Assembly: GCF_000143415.4 (NCBI RefSeq)
Contig: NW_003314265.1
Span: 3,468,443 to 3,532,442 of the forward strand
Source of the DNA: Selaginella moellendorffii
Taxonomy: Eukaryota > Streptophyta > Lycopodiopsida > Selaginellales > Selaginellaceae
Direction: 5' to 3'
Length of the DNA: 64,000 nucleotides
The notes under the pieces are model-generated. The model did not search any database. It saw nothing but the letters and a program-made list of their open reading frames with translations, and was not told where the DNA came from. Below are positions 1 to 9,267 of the stretch, in pieces; position 1 is the first letter of the stretch, and each line of letters begins with the position of its first letter. A program made the position numbers and the translations under genes.

Positions 1-96
1 GGTCCCCGATTCATTTCCAACTGTCAGATATTCTTGAATCGACGGCCTTGGTTGAATTTCCATGTTGCTAGCAAATATCTAGGGTTCTTGCGATGG

Positions 97-2622
97 ATGG
101 GAAGAGTTCGCGGCTTGGCGACAGCAGCGATTCGATGCGCCGCACCAGCTTCGGCAGCGCCGCCGCGGGCGCCCGATCAGCAGGCGGCTGCTCTGGTGTC
201 GGCGCTGAAGGTATGTGGCAGCATAAGGGATTTGCGCAAGGGCAAGGCGATCCACGCCCAGGCGGTGGAGAGCAAGCAGCTGGGGATCCATGTCGTCAAT
301 GCGCTGGTGGACATGTACGCGAAATGCGGCAGCATGGAGGATTCCCGCCGCGTGTTCGACAGCATTCTTCACCCAAACGTGATGTCCTGGAACGTTTTGA
401 TGCTGGGCTACGTCTCCAATGGCGAGAGCGATGTGGCTCTGGATCTCTTCGAGAGGATGCAAGCCAGGCGGTCGGGCTGCAAGCCAAACTCCAGGAGCTT
501 CATGGCCGCGTCCAAGGCTTGTAGCAGCCTCGCGGCGAAGGAGGACGCTGTTTTGGTCGATGGGAAGCTCGTCAAGGAGGCAAGTCTCGAGACCGGCAGA
601 GGCATCCATTCTCAAGCCAAGCAGATGGGACCGTCTTGCAGCGAAGACGTTTTCCTCTCGAGCTCACTGATCGATATGTACTCCAAGTGCGGCAGCATGC
701 TCGATGCTCGATCGGTCTTCGATGAGATGCCACGGCGAGACGTGGTCTCCTGGAACGCTTTGATACTGGGCTACGTAGAGAATGGAGAAAGCGAGGTTGC
801 TCTCGAGTTCTTTGGGAAGATGGACTGCTCGCCAAACTCTCGGACTTTCGTTGCTGCTGCCAAGGCCTGTGCGAATCTAGCAGTGAAAGAGGAGGCCACT
901 CAAGAAGATGGAAAGATGGTGAAGACGAGGAGCCTGGAGAAGGGGCTCGCTGTTCACGCTGGAGCTATGGCAAGCCACTGCTGTGGAGATATTTTCGTGG
1001 GGAGCAGCCTCGTGGACATGTACTCGAAGTGTGGGAGCATGGCCGACGCGCGGATGGTTTTCGAGAGCATGCCTCGTCGTGATGTCGTGCTCTGGACGAG
1101 CTTGATGCAAGGCTTTGTGGACAACGGGGAAAGCGAGCTGGCTCTCGTGTTCTTCGAAGATATGAAGCTATCCGGGTGCTGTCCAAACTCTCGAACGTAT
1201 GTTGCTGCGCTTGCCGCCTGTGCGAGCTCGGCAATGCGAGAAGAAGCGGTGGATGTCGACGGGAAACTCGTGAAGAGAAAGAGCTTGGAAACTGGGGTGG
1301 CTATCCAGGGTGAAGCTTCAAACAACAGGTGCTGTGAGGACGTGTTCGTGGGGAACACATTGATCGATATGTACGCGAAGTGTGGGAAGCTAGAGGAAGC
1401 TCGCAAGGTCTTCGATGGCATGGCTGGCCGAGACGTGGTTTCGTGGAACGCAATGATCCAGGGATCTGTTGGAAGTGGAGACAGCAAGCTGGCCTTGGAG
1501 CTGTTCTTCGGCATGGAGAACGATCCGGACGAGAGAACGTTTATTGCTGCGCTCATGGCCTGCGTCCATCTTTCAGCGTCCGAACAACCTGTTCCGCGAG
1601 AAGATGGAAAGCTACTGCGAATCCAGAGCCTAGAAAAGGGGATGGAGATTCATTCTCTCGCCACGAAGCTTGGATGCTGTGAGCACAGATTTGTCGGGAG
1701 CAGCTTGGTGGACATGTATGCCAAGTGTGGAGATATGGTGAAAGCTCGAGCAGTTTTCAAACGCATGCCTAGCCGGGACGTTGTCGTTTGGACGAGCTTG
1801 ATCCAGGGATATGTAGACAACGGTGAGAGCGAGCTCGGGCTGGAACTCTTGGAGAGCATGGACTGTGCTCCAAACTCTCGGACTCTTGTAGCGGGACTTA
1901 CGGCCTGTGGGAACGTTGGGTCCAGTGAAGCTGGAAGGAAAATCCAGGCTGAGCTTTACAGGCGTGGGCTGGAAGACGACCAAGTTGTGGGGACGTGCAT
2001 GGTAAACTTCTACGGGAAGTGCGGAGTTATGAGTGCGGCCGAGCACTTGTTTGGATCTCTGGCAGTCCGAGATATCGTCGCCTGGAATGCAATGATCACA
2101 GGATTCGGCCAACAGGGCGACACGTCGCGCGTGTTCGAAGCCTTTCGCGAGATGCGAGAAGATGGCGTGCGAGCAAATGCGATCACGTTTGTCTCGGTCA
2201 TCACTGCTTGCAGCCACGGCGGCCTTGTTGAACGAGGCAGGGAGTTTTTCCAGGCAATGGACCCTGACTCTGGCATTGTTTGCGGAATTCATCACTACAG
2301 CAGCTTGGTGGATCTCTTCGGGCGTGCAAACCGACTGGAAGAGGCCGTGAAAGTCCTCGAGAGCATGCCTTTGAGAGCGGACGCTGTGGTTTGGAGGAGC
2401 GTCCTCGGGGCCTGCCGTAAGTGGAAGAACGTGGAAGTGGGGAGGATAGCGTTCGAGGCACTGACGAAGATCGACGAGAAAGACTCGGCTGCGTACGTTC
2501 TGATGGCGAGCATCTACCGGAGCGCGGGGCTGTGGGAGGATCATGATAAGCTCAAGACTATACAGGAGGCGGCCTTGAAAGCGGATAGGAAGAGTTTAAG
2601 GATTCATCTACGAGCAGATTGA
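97..2622 (+). CDS. PPR protein, PLS-like, no DYW domain
   Basis: Intronless pentatricopeptide-repeat protein of 841 residues, expected to bind organellar RNA. Repeats are evident throughout: helix signatures such as VDMYAKCGS and RDVVSWNALI recur about every 100 residues together with GIHS/AVHA segments. The first in-frame ATG is at 97; the frame is open further upstream but only through a TTG. The Arg/Ala-rich N-terminus (RGLATAAIRCAAPASAA) looks like a plastid or mitochondrial presequence. The C-terminus has E-like helices ending near RKSLRIHLRAD, with no DYW motif. Unusual feature: four of the repeat units carry the same extra segment of about 17 residues built around DGKLVK and SLETG, which suggests tandem amplification of a whole unit. 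The family call is certain; the RNA target is unknown. Confidence 0.93.
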   Translation: MGRVRGLATAAIRCAAPASAAPPRAPDQQAAALVSALKVCGSIRDLRKGKAIHAQAVESKQLGIHVVNALVDMYAKCGSMEDSRRVFDSILHPNVMSWNVLMLGYVSNGESDVALDLFERMQARRSGCKPNSRSFMAASKACSSLAAKEDAVLVDGKLVKEASLETGRGIHSQAKQMGPSCSEDVFLSSSLIDMYSKCGSMLDARSVFDEMPRRDVVSWNALILGYVENGESEVALEFFGKMDCSPNSRTFVAAAKACANLAVKEEATQEDGKMVKTRSLEKGLAVHAGAMASHCCGDIFVGSSLVDMYSKCGSMADARMVFESMPRRDVVLWTSLMQGFVDNGESELALVFFEDMKLSGCCPNSRTYVAALAACASSAMREEAVDVDGKLVKRKSLETGVAIQGEASNNRCCEDVFVGNTLIDMYAKCGKLEEARKVFDGMAGRDVVSWNAMIQGSVGSGDSKLALELFFGMENDPDERTFIAALMACVHLSASEQPVPREDGKLLRIQSLEKGMEIHSLATKLGCCEHRFVGSSLVDMYAKCGDMVKARAVFKRMPSRDVVVWTSLIQGYVDNGESELGLELLESMDCAPNSRTLVAGLTACGNVGSSEAGRKIQAELYRRGLEDDQVVGTCMVNFYGKCGVMSAAEHLFGSLAVRDIVAWNAMITGFGQQGDTSRVFEAFREMREDGVRANAITFVSVITACSHGGLVERGREFFQAMDPDSGIVCGIHHYSSLVDLFGRANRLEEAVKVLESMPLRADAVVWRSVLGACRKWKNVEVGRIAFEALTKIDEKDSAAYVLMASIYRSAGLWEDHDKLKTIQEAALKADRKSLRIHLRAD

Positions 2623-2658
2623 TCTTCATCAAGCGGTCACACGCTCGATGCTGTTGTA

Positions 2659-4798
2659 TTACGAACTGGAAGCTAGAAAGGACGGCAGCAACATGGTGGA
2701 CGACCTAGAGATTCGATTGCCAGCATCCACAGAGCTGGGAACCAGCTTTGTGGGTTGCCGCAAAGTACACAGGAAAGTCCAGAAGAACGCGTAGAAGAAG
2801 GCTGCCACGAAGATGGCGACGCTGACAAGTGTTGTCACGCCTCCTTGGTCCTGTTCGCTACCACCTTCTCCGTCTCTTCTAGGCCTATGCGGCGGCGTAG
2901 CAGTGCTCGAACAGGTGTTGATCAGTGGCAACCCACAGAGCTGGTTCCCAGCGAAGAGAGCCGCGTCCATGGACGAGAGTTGCGGGCTGTCAGGTATCCG
3001 TCCCACCAGGCTGTTGTTGGAGACGTCGAAGATGGTGAGAAACGAGAGGTCCGCCACGGACGATGGTATGGAGCCATTCAGACGATTGCTCGCGAGCGCC
3101 AACCTGGAGAGATTCCTTGCGTTTCCCAGGGACTCGGGAATGGGGCCGGTTAACTGGTTGTGGCTCAGGTCCAGCACCTGGAGATTGTAGAGGTCGCCGA
3201 TGGCCGCCGGAATGCTTCCACTCAGCTGGTTGGAGGAGAAGTCTATGGTTGTTGGGAAGGCGAAGCCAGCATAGACGAGGCTTTGCGCGTGAACCAGCGG
3301 GTAGGTGGTGCTCATGTTGTAGAGCTGGACGTTGGCAAACAGTCGGCCGATGCTTGCGGATATCTCGCCCGAGAACCTGTTAAGCGAGAAGTCCATGGCT
3401 CGTAAGTTCCTGAGCCGGGGAAGCCAGTCCGGGATGGAGCCGCTGAAGCTGTTGTTCGAGAGGAAGAGGAACTGCAAAGTCGAGACGTTTTGCAGCATGG
3501 CCGGGACTTTTCCAGAGAGGTTGTTCGATCCAACGTCGAGGCCGATCAGCGAGCTCATCTTGCCGTAGGAGGCCGGGATGGGACCGACGAGCTCATTGCC
3601 GGAGAGCGAGAGAATGAGCAGGCGGCTCAAGTTCCCGAAGCTGTCCGGGAGATTTCCAGAAAACTTGTTCTGCTCCAGCCAGAGAACAACCAGCTCCGTG
3701 CAGTTGGAGAGTCCGGAAGGGAGCTCCCCACCGATGTCGTTGCCATTGAGAACTAGCTGCTGGAGATGCGAGAGCTTCGAGAGCTCGCCTGGGATGGTTC
3801 CAGTCAAGTCATTGCCGTTGAGCCATATCTCTCTGATGTTCGAGCAGTTTCCAAGCTCCGGAGGTATAGAGCCACTGAAATGATTCCTCAAGAGAACCAG
3901 CAGCCTCAAGTTCGTCAAGCTTCCCACCCTCGCTGGCACTGTCCCGTTAAACAAGTTTTGCGAGAGGTGCAAAGTCTCGATGCTCGCAAAGTCGCCATCT
4001 TCCAGCTCCAGTGGCCCGGAGAAAAAGTTGATTCCAGCGCTTAAAACCGAGAGCTTGTGTAGCCTTCGCAAGCTCGGCACCCTGGAGCGAATTGTTGGAG
4101 ATATCCAAGTACCTGAGCTCCAAGTTCTTGCTCCAGATATCAGGTAGATCTCCACTAAACCTGTTATACGATATGTCCAGGCGCGTCAAGTTCGTCATCT
4201 CCCCGAAAATCTCTGGAATGGAGCCGCTGAGTTCGTTGTGCGAGAGCTCCAGTGCCTCCAGTCCCAGATTACCTCCCATGGAAACGCTCCCAGTCAAGTT
4301 GTTGATGGACAGGTTGAGCGATTGCAGCGTGAAGCTAAACTTTGGAACTCCAGCCACTCCCAAGAAGTTCCCACTGAGGTCCAAGCTTTCCAAGCTCTCG
4401 AGGCTGGAGAGGTTTGCTGGGACCTCTCGCAGAGAATTGGAGCTCAAGTTGAGGAGCTTGAGCTGTGTGTTCTTGCAACCAGCCACCTCCAGCGAGGAGA
4501 TGTTATTTTGTGAGAGGTCCAAGCGAGCCAGCGATGGAAGCTTGGAAGGAAGAACTCCCGAGAGATTTAACCTGGACATAGCGAGGCCCTCCACTCGGTT
4601 GTCCGAGCTCCACTCCACACCGCGCCATGCTCTTGGATTGGCGGTCTCGTTCCACACTTTGATGCCAAGCCTGTCACCGAGAGAGAGCAGAGTCTGTGTG
4701 TCGTTGGCGATCCCGGATGGATTCGTGGGGCACTGCGACCGAGATGTTGGGAGAAAGACGAGTAGAAACAAACCCAGCAGCAAATTGGAGAGATACAT
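2659..4798 (-). CDS. LRR receptor-like protein with one frameshift
   Basis: Plasma-membrane LRR protein without a kinase. The ATG at 4798 starts a signal peptide (hydrophobic YLSNLLLGLFLLVFL), followed by an LRR N-cap and about 20 plant-type repeats with consensus LxxLDLSxNxLxGxIP. The C-cap (GNQLCGLPLINTC) is followed by one membrane segment (VSVAIFVAAFFYAFFW) and a short tail. The frame breaks near residue 240 at a run of three C at 4080-4082 on the plus strand: upstream the frame gives LRYLDISNNSLQG, downstream it resumes as VPSLRRLHKLSVL. Removing one base of the run restores a continuous repeat. This could be a recent inactivating mutation or a sequence error. Layout resembles receptor-like proteins or a truncated LRR-RLK. 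Confidence 0.78.
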
Positions 4799-5207
4799 GG
4801 CCGATACTTCTTATTCAAACCAACTTATTCTTTCATGTCTAGTAATCTATTCATCCAGAGTGCAGTCGTCGATGAAAGACCAGGAAACTCCACAAGCTAT
4901 CATCAAAGATGAACGCTCAGGAATATAGAATGTGGCCTTGGAACTTCTTTTGATTCGGACCGTGACTTCACCAGTTGGACTGGACCGACTGATGTTCAAG
5001 GAAAACCAAGTCAACGAGAACCTAGAAAACGTTGAAACGCTCGTGCGAGATCAAGGAGTCCGACCGAAGTTATCTGACAGTTGTTGTCCAAAGGACTTGG
5101 CGTGTTTTGTTACAAGGTTATTTTATGTGAGTTTTGCATTTCAGATTCGTGGAGACGACCTTTTAGAAGCCTTTCGAAAGCATTTGAGCAGAACAAAAAT
5201 AAATTAC
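4799..5207. other. Intergenic, LRR promoter side
   Basis: About 410 bases between the start of the LRR gene and the 3' end of the SET-domain gene. No convincing coding exon, RNA gene or repeat seen. It presumably holds the promoter of the LRR gene and the 3'UTR of the SET gene. Confidence 0.5.
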
Positions 5208-6927
5208 CTATTGGAACTCTGCTCGGACGGCTCTGAGATCCATCAATCTCTTCTTAAGCGATTCCAGGACGCGCACCACCAGTCTCTTCTTCGTCAGCCT
5301 GAACTGTACCGCGATCCTGCTCGTCTCCGCCAGGGATTTGTCCGAGAGCTTCGCCTCGTCCTCCTCGATGGTCGTCTTGAACTGGTTGAAAACGATTGCT
5401 GCCAGGCCACAGAGCGTTCGCAGCACTCGCTCCTCGTTGTCACTGCTCACCATGCTCTCCACCCCCCAAGCTTGTAACGAGACGAGCTCTCTGCGCTCGA
5501 GTGGCTCCTGGCTCTCGGCATGGAGGATTCTCAGCGCTGCCAGCAACCGGCCATCAACCTCCTCCGGACCTCCAAGCGTCACCTACACATCAAAACAATG
5601 AGTTCTAGCTACTTCTTTTTCTCGCAGAGAGTAGCTGTGAACCTTTTGTGATTCTCCACTATCAGCGAGACCAAGTTGTTTGAGCCGGTCCACTTGCCAA
5701 GAAGCCGGAGATGAAAATGGTGGCGAGCCCGTACGACTCAAGCCCGCTATCATCCTGGCGTTCTCCATCAAGCTCCCATCGTACCTCAGCTCGATGCGAT
5801 CGTGTGGATTGTCAGGGATGACAAAACCGTAGTCTAGCAAAAGCAGATCATTGCTGAGCGGGCCATAGTTTAGAGTGATCGCTGATCCCTTCTCCAAGTT
5901 ACGTTTAGTCACCACCTGAAAGAAAAACACGAGTTAAATGATTGATGTGTTTGGAAGGTAGAGAACAAGGAACGACGAACCTTCAAGAAGCTGACATCCT
6001 GAGCATCTCTCGACAAGTCCTCCTCGATGTGAGCATTCGGCTGGAAGCTATGATTGCACATATCAATCAGAGGAAGCATCATTGCCGAGCAAAGCTTGTT
6101 GGTGACACCGTGAATCCGGAAAGCCCGGCTCGAGACAGCAGCCATTGCCCAGCCGAGCGCTCCCGAATCAACAGACTGACCAGCAAAAGGATGAACTTCT
6201 TCCGGCAGTGATTCTAGCTTGGCCAACTCGGCGGAGAACTGCAAGAGAAATCGGCACCTCTTTTTCACCTGAAAGAGAAAGGCAAAAATGCGATTGAGAT
6301 TTAAATCCAGATAGCAAAGTTGACTCACTTGATGTGTAACAGGTGCGTAGTCGATGCTCTCAATGTCTACTCCAGAGAAAAAAATCGGAAGAGTGAAAGA
6401 GTGTGGAAGCATGCTGATATATGGCCACCAGTAAGATCCTTTCTGAGCTCTTTCATACAAAAGCTTGAGGCCCAGCCTCATTGCCCAAAGCTCCTCTATC
6501 AGTTCCTGGCAAGACGAGGTCAGTACCAGCGAAACAGGAAAGGAAAAAAAGAACTTTAAGGTCGACTAGGCCTACCTGGAACTCGATTAGCAATCTCGCA
6601 AATCACTCCCTCCGATGGCGCTAAAACCGCAGCATTCTCGGGATCAGGCATCGGCATTGGAACTCTTCGCGGCAGAGTGATTATCGTGGAACCCTGAGGC
6701 AAATCCTGAGTCGCCACAAGCCCCATACCGTGAGAAGATCCACTGTGAACGACATGGAGGCCGCTCCACACAAATCCCCCCTGATTCTTCACCCAGCCCC
6801 GGAGATCCACACTGGCAGCGAAGGCCGAGGCCGCGGAGCTCCAGCGCCTCGCGCCGTGGACCGGCATTCTCGCCCTAGCGCCTGGCGCCATCGCCTGGGA
6901 GCAGCAAAGAACCACCACACCTCTCAT
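5208..6927 (-). CDS. SET-domain lysine methyltransferase, Rubisco LSMT-like
   Basis: Five-exon gene: 6576-6927, 6329-6495, 5981-6268, 5613-5915, 5208-5582, giving 494 residues. The split SET domain starts near VVHSGSSHGMGLVATQDL. It contains the catalytic signature LIDMCNHSFQPNA and the late Tyr motif ITLNYGPLSNDLLLLDYGF. The C-terminal helical region (to RLVVRVLESLKKRLMDLRA) matches the LSMT substrate-binding domain. Members of this family methylate Rubisco large subunit, aldolases or other non-histone lysines with S-adenosylmethionine. The N-terminus (RARMPVHGARRWSSAASAF) could be a plastid transit peptide. Exon 2 is read from an AG acceptor at 6496, which restores phase. It shares a short promoter region with the divergent zf-XS/RING gene. 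Actual substrate not determinable. Confidence 0.88.
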
Positions 6928-7080
6928 TTTCAAAACCCCCCTAAAAACCTAAAGTCTTGGATTTTGAGCTGGAAGAGGAAGCGCGCCCAAAGGTATGTAT
7001 GTTCTTCCGCGCCCTGGCGCCGATCCTCGCCTCGATCGATCGCATCCTATCCATCGCTTGCTCGCATTCTTTGCCATCAG
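6928..7080. promoter_or_regulatory. Shared bidirectional promoter (SET gene / zf-XS-RING gene)
   Basis: Only 153 bases separate the two divergent start codons. It contains cccctaaaaacctaaag, reminiscent of plant telo-boxes. A possible 5'UTR intron of the plus gene runs from gtatgt near 6992 to the cag directly before the ATG at 7081. Confidence 0.5.
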
Positions 7081-8863
7081 ATGGAGGACGATAGCAAGCG
7101 GAAGTGGGACGATCTCTCCGGAGACGAAGGCGCTTCCGAGGAGGACGACGATCTGGACAGTGATGACGAGGAGATGGCTGGAAGGGCCGCGTATGAGAAG
7201 CTCCTTCCAGAGGCCAAGGATCAAGTAGGAGATGCCAAGCCCAGCCTCAAGGACATGGAGATCAAGATTTGCTGCGTGTGCCGCGCCAGGGTCACTGGTT
7301 GGGTGGGTCTTATGGCTCACGCCAGGACCTTCAAGAAGAAGTACGTGGCTCAGCATCGCGGCTATCACAAGGCCCTTGTGGAGGTGATCGATCCCAAGCC
7401 GCAAGATCGCGGGAAGAAAGTGGAGCTCGCCGAGGCCCGGGTGAGCTCCAGGGTCTTGCTCGAGGATCACAAGAAAGTGGTCTGGCCGCCGGTGGTGCTT
7501 GTGGATTGCTCGAGCGTGGAGCAGGCTCGGAGCTTGATCGAGGAGAGTGTGATCGATCAAAGTAAGTGCCAGTGTTTTCTTTTCTCTTTTCATTCCTAAC
7601 TGGTCTTCTTGCTTTAGTTGAGAGGGTCTGCGAAGGATTTCTTGTTGTCTGCAAGAAGATCCCTCTCGCTTTGACGCTGCTGCGCTGCTTGATGGAGCCG
7701 TGTAAGGTGCTCCAGCCGGAAGACATGGCGCGGATTGATCCGGAGAGAAAACTGGTAGACTGGTGCGCTATGAGTTTGGATGAAGCTGCTAGCTACATGA
7801 AGGATCTCAACATGGTGCGAGCTTCACTTTCTTCTTGTTTCTGCTTTTATAGCTCCTTTTGTTCTCTGTGTCAGGATGACGAAAAACTTGCTGACAACGT
7901 GAAGGCTCAAAAGCTTCAAAGCTGGAAGCTCGAGGTCGCCCAGGGGAAGACAACTTCGCTGAATTCGAATCTAGCGAGCTTGCTGAAGCTCCGTGAGGAC
8001 AAGCTGACGGAGCTACGACAGAGACACCAGCCCGGTGATAATTCTGAGGCTCTTAAGGTGACAAAGACTCTCTCTTTGGTTTTCTTACTTTGTTGTCTTG
8101 TAGCTCGAGATCCAGCGAAAAATGCAGCTCTTTGAGGAGCAGCTGAACCACAAGGAAAAGCAAACCGCACATCAAATGGTTTTGAGGAGAGCCAAGATGG
8201 TTAGGCAAAGAAACGAAGCTCTCAAGCAGAAACAACATCTGGAGCGATTGCTGCGGAAGCAAGCCAAACAAACGTGAGTTCTTTTTTTTTTCTCTCCCTC
8301 TCTTTTTCTCGATTCGCGATCAACATCCGCTGCAGCTCGGAGAAAATGGAGCAGCTGAAAGGCAAGCAACAAAGGGATGAGGAAGAGCAGCGCAAGTGTT
8401 TGGAGAAAATTGAATCGGACTTTCGGGGTGAGGAGTTAATGCTTATCACACAACACGAAAATGAGCTCAAGCAGGTGAATTGACTTCGTAGCTTGCCGAG
8501 ATTTGATTGCTTTTCTTTGTCAGCTCCAAGAGGCGGTGGAGAAAGAGACGAAAATGGCACTGGACGAGCTGCTGGATAAACAAAAGCGGGCCAAGCAAGA
8601 GCAACAGAACTCTCCAAAAGTGAGTCGCTTGCCAACACTTAAAATTTCTCATTTCCCGTGTGGTTCCTTCGCAGGAATGCATTGTTTGCACGAGGCAGTT
8701 TTCATCGGAGCTAAGGAGGGCAGTTCTCGTCCCATGCGGCCACTACACGATGTGCATCGAATGCTGCTCGGGAATCTGGAACCTCCGCAAGCCAAAGTGC
8801 CCCGCAAAGTGTCCCGTCTGTCGTATGGTGATCGAGCTCAAGCCCGAGGTCACCTACGAGTGA
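7081..8863 (+). CDS. zf-XS-like / coiled-coil / RING finger protein
   Basis: Seven exons: 7081-7561, 7618-7814, 7875-8057, 8104-8273, 8336-8474, 8524-8619, 8675-8863; 484 residues. The acidic N-terminus is followed by a putative zinc module, CCVCRARVTGWVGLMAHA then HRGYHKAL, which matches the C-x2-C ... LLxHA ... H pattern of the zf-XS domain of SGS3-like proteins. VVWPPVVLVDC then recalls the WPP opening of XS domains, but the rest of that region is not clearly XS. A long charged coiled coil fills exons 3-6. The last exon is a C3HC4 RING (CIVC, VPCGHYTMCIECC, CPVC), implying E3 ubiquitin ligase activity. It is tail to tail with an XS/coiled-coil/RING gene. RING and coiled coil are certain; zf-XS is an inference from spacing. 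Confidence 0.82.
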
Positions 8864-9267
8864 GCAACGTACAACATCAAGGTCGGGTATTAGCCTCTTT
8901 TCCAGAGCGTCTTCTTCACTATTGAGCTCAGCCTCTCTTTCATTTAAGCAGGAAAAGTCTAGCGAGACAACTATCGAAACTTACAGAAGTTAAACAAGAA
9001 CAGGAAAATTCTAGCGAGACAACTTTCGGAACTTAGAGAAGTTTAGCAGAGATATATGATATAGTCCGGTCGGTCCCCCGACAAATTTTGTACACTCCAA
9101 CACTACTATTCTCTAGCTTATAAAACCATGGAAGATCCCCCAAATGCTTTGCACCAAAAAGTTAAAGCCACTATGCATAGTTCCAAGTTCTTGTTGATCC
9201 TGAAAAAAGCCTTGATTCAGAAAAGCTCCAACTTACCGGAGTATAATGTACGTATGGTAGATAAATA
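8864..9267. other. Intergenic between convergent RING genes
   Basis: Shared 3' region of two convergent genes. It holds an imperfect tandem repeat (listed separately) and otherwise nothing recognisable. Confidence 0.6.
8949..9045. repeat. Imperfect tandem repeat, 52-bp period, two copies
   Basis: Copy one begins caggaaaagtctagcgagac at 8949 and copy two caggaaaattctagcgagac at 9001. Both continue through a matching acaact..cg.aactta.agaagtt segment with a few substitutions. Located in the common 3' flank of the two RING genes. Confidence 0.85.

Noticed and set aside
1630-2544. 304-codon minus-strand frame (also 21922-22911 and 54281-55015)
   Set aside because: Shadows of PPR genes; their biased codons regularly leave the antisense frame open. 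No recognisable motifs.
3947-4155. Two separate overlapping LRR genes
   Set aside because: The two frames are consecutive halves of one repeat array; a single base shift explains them better.
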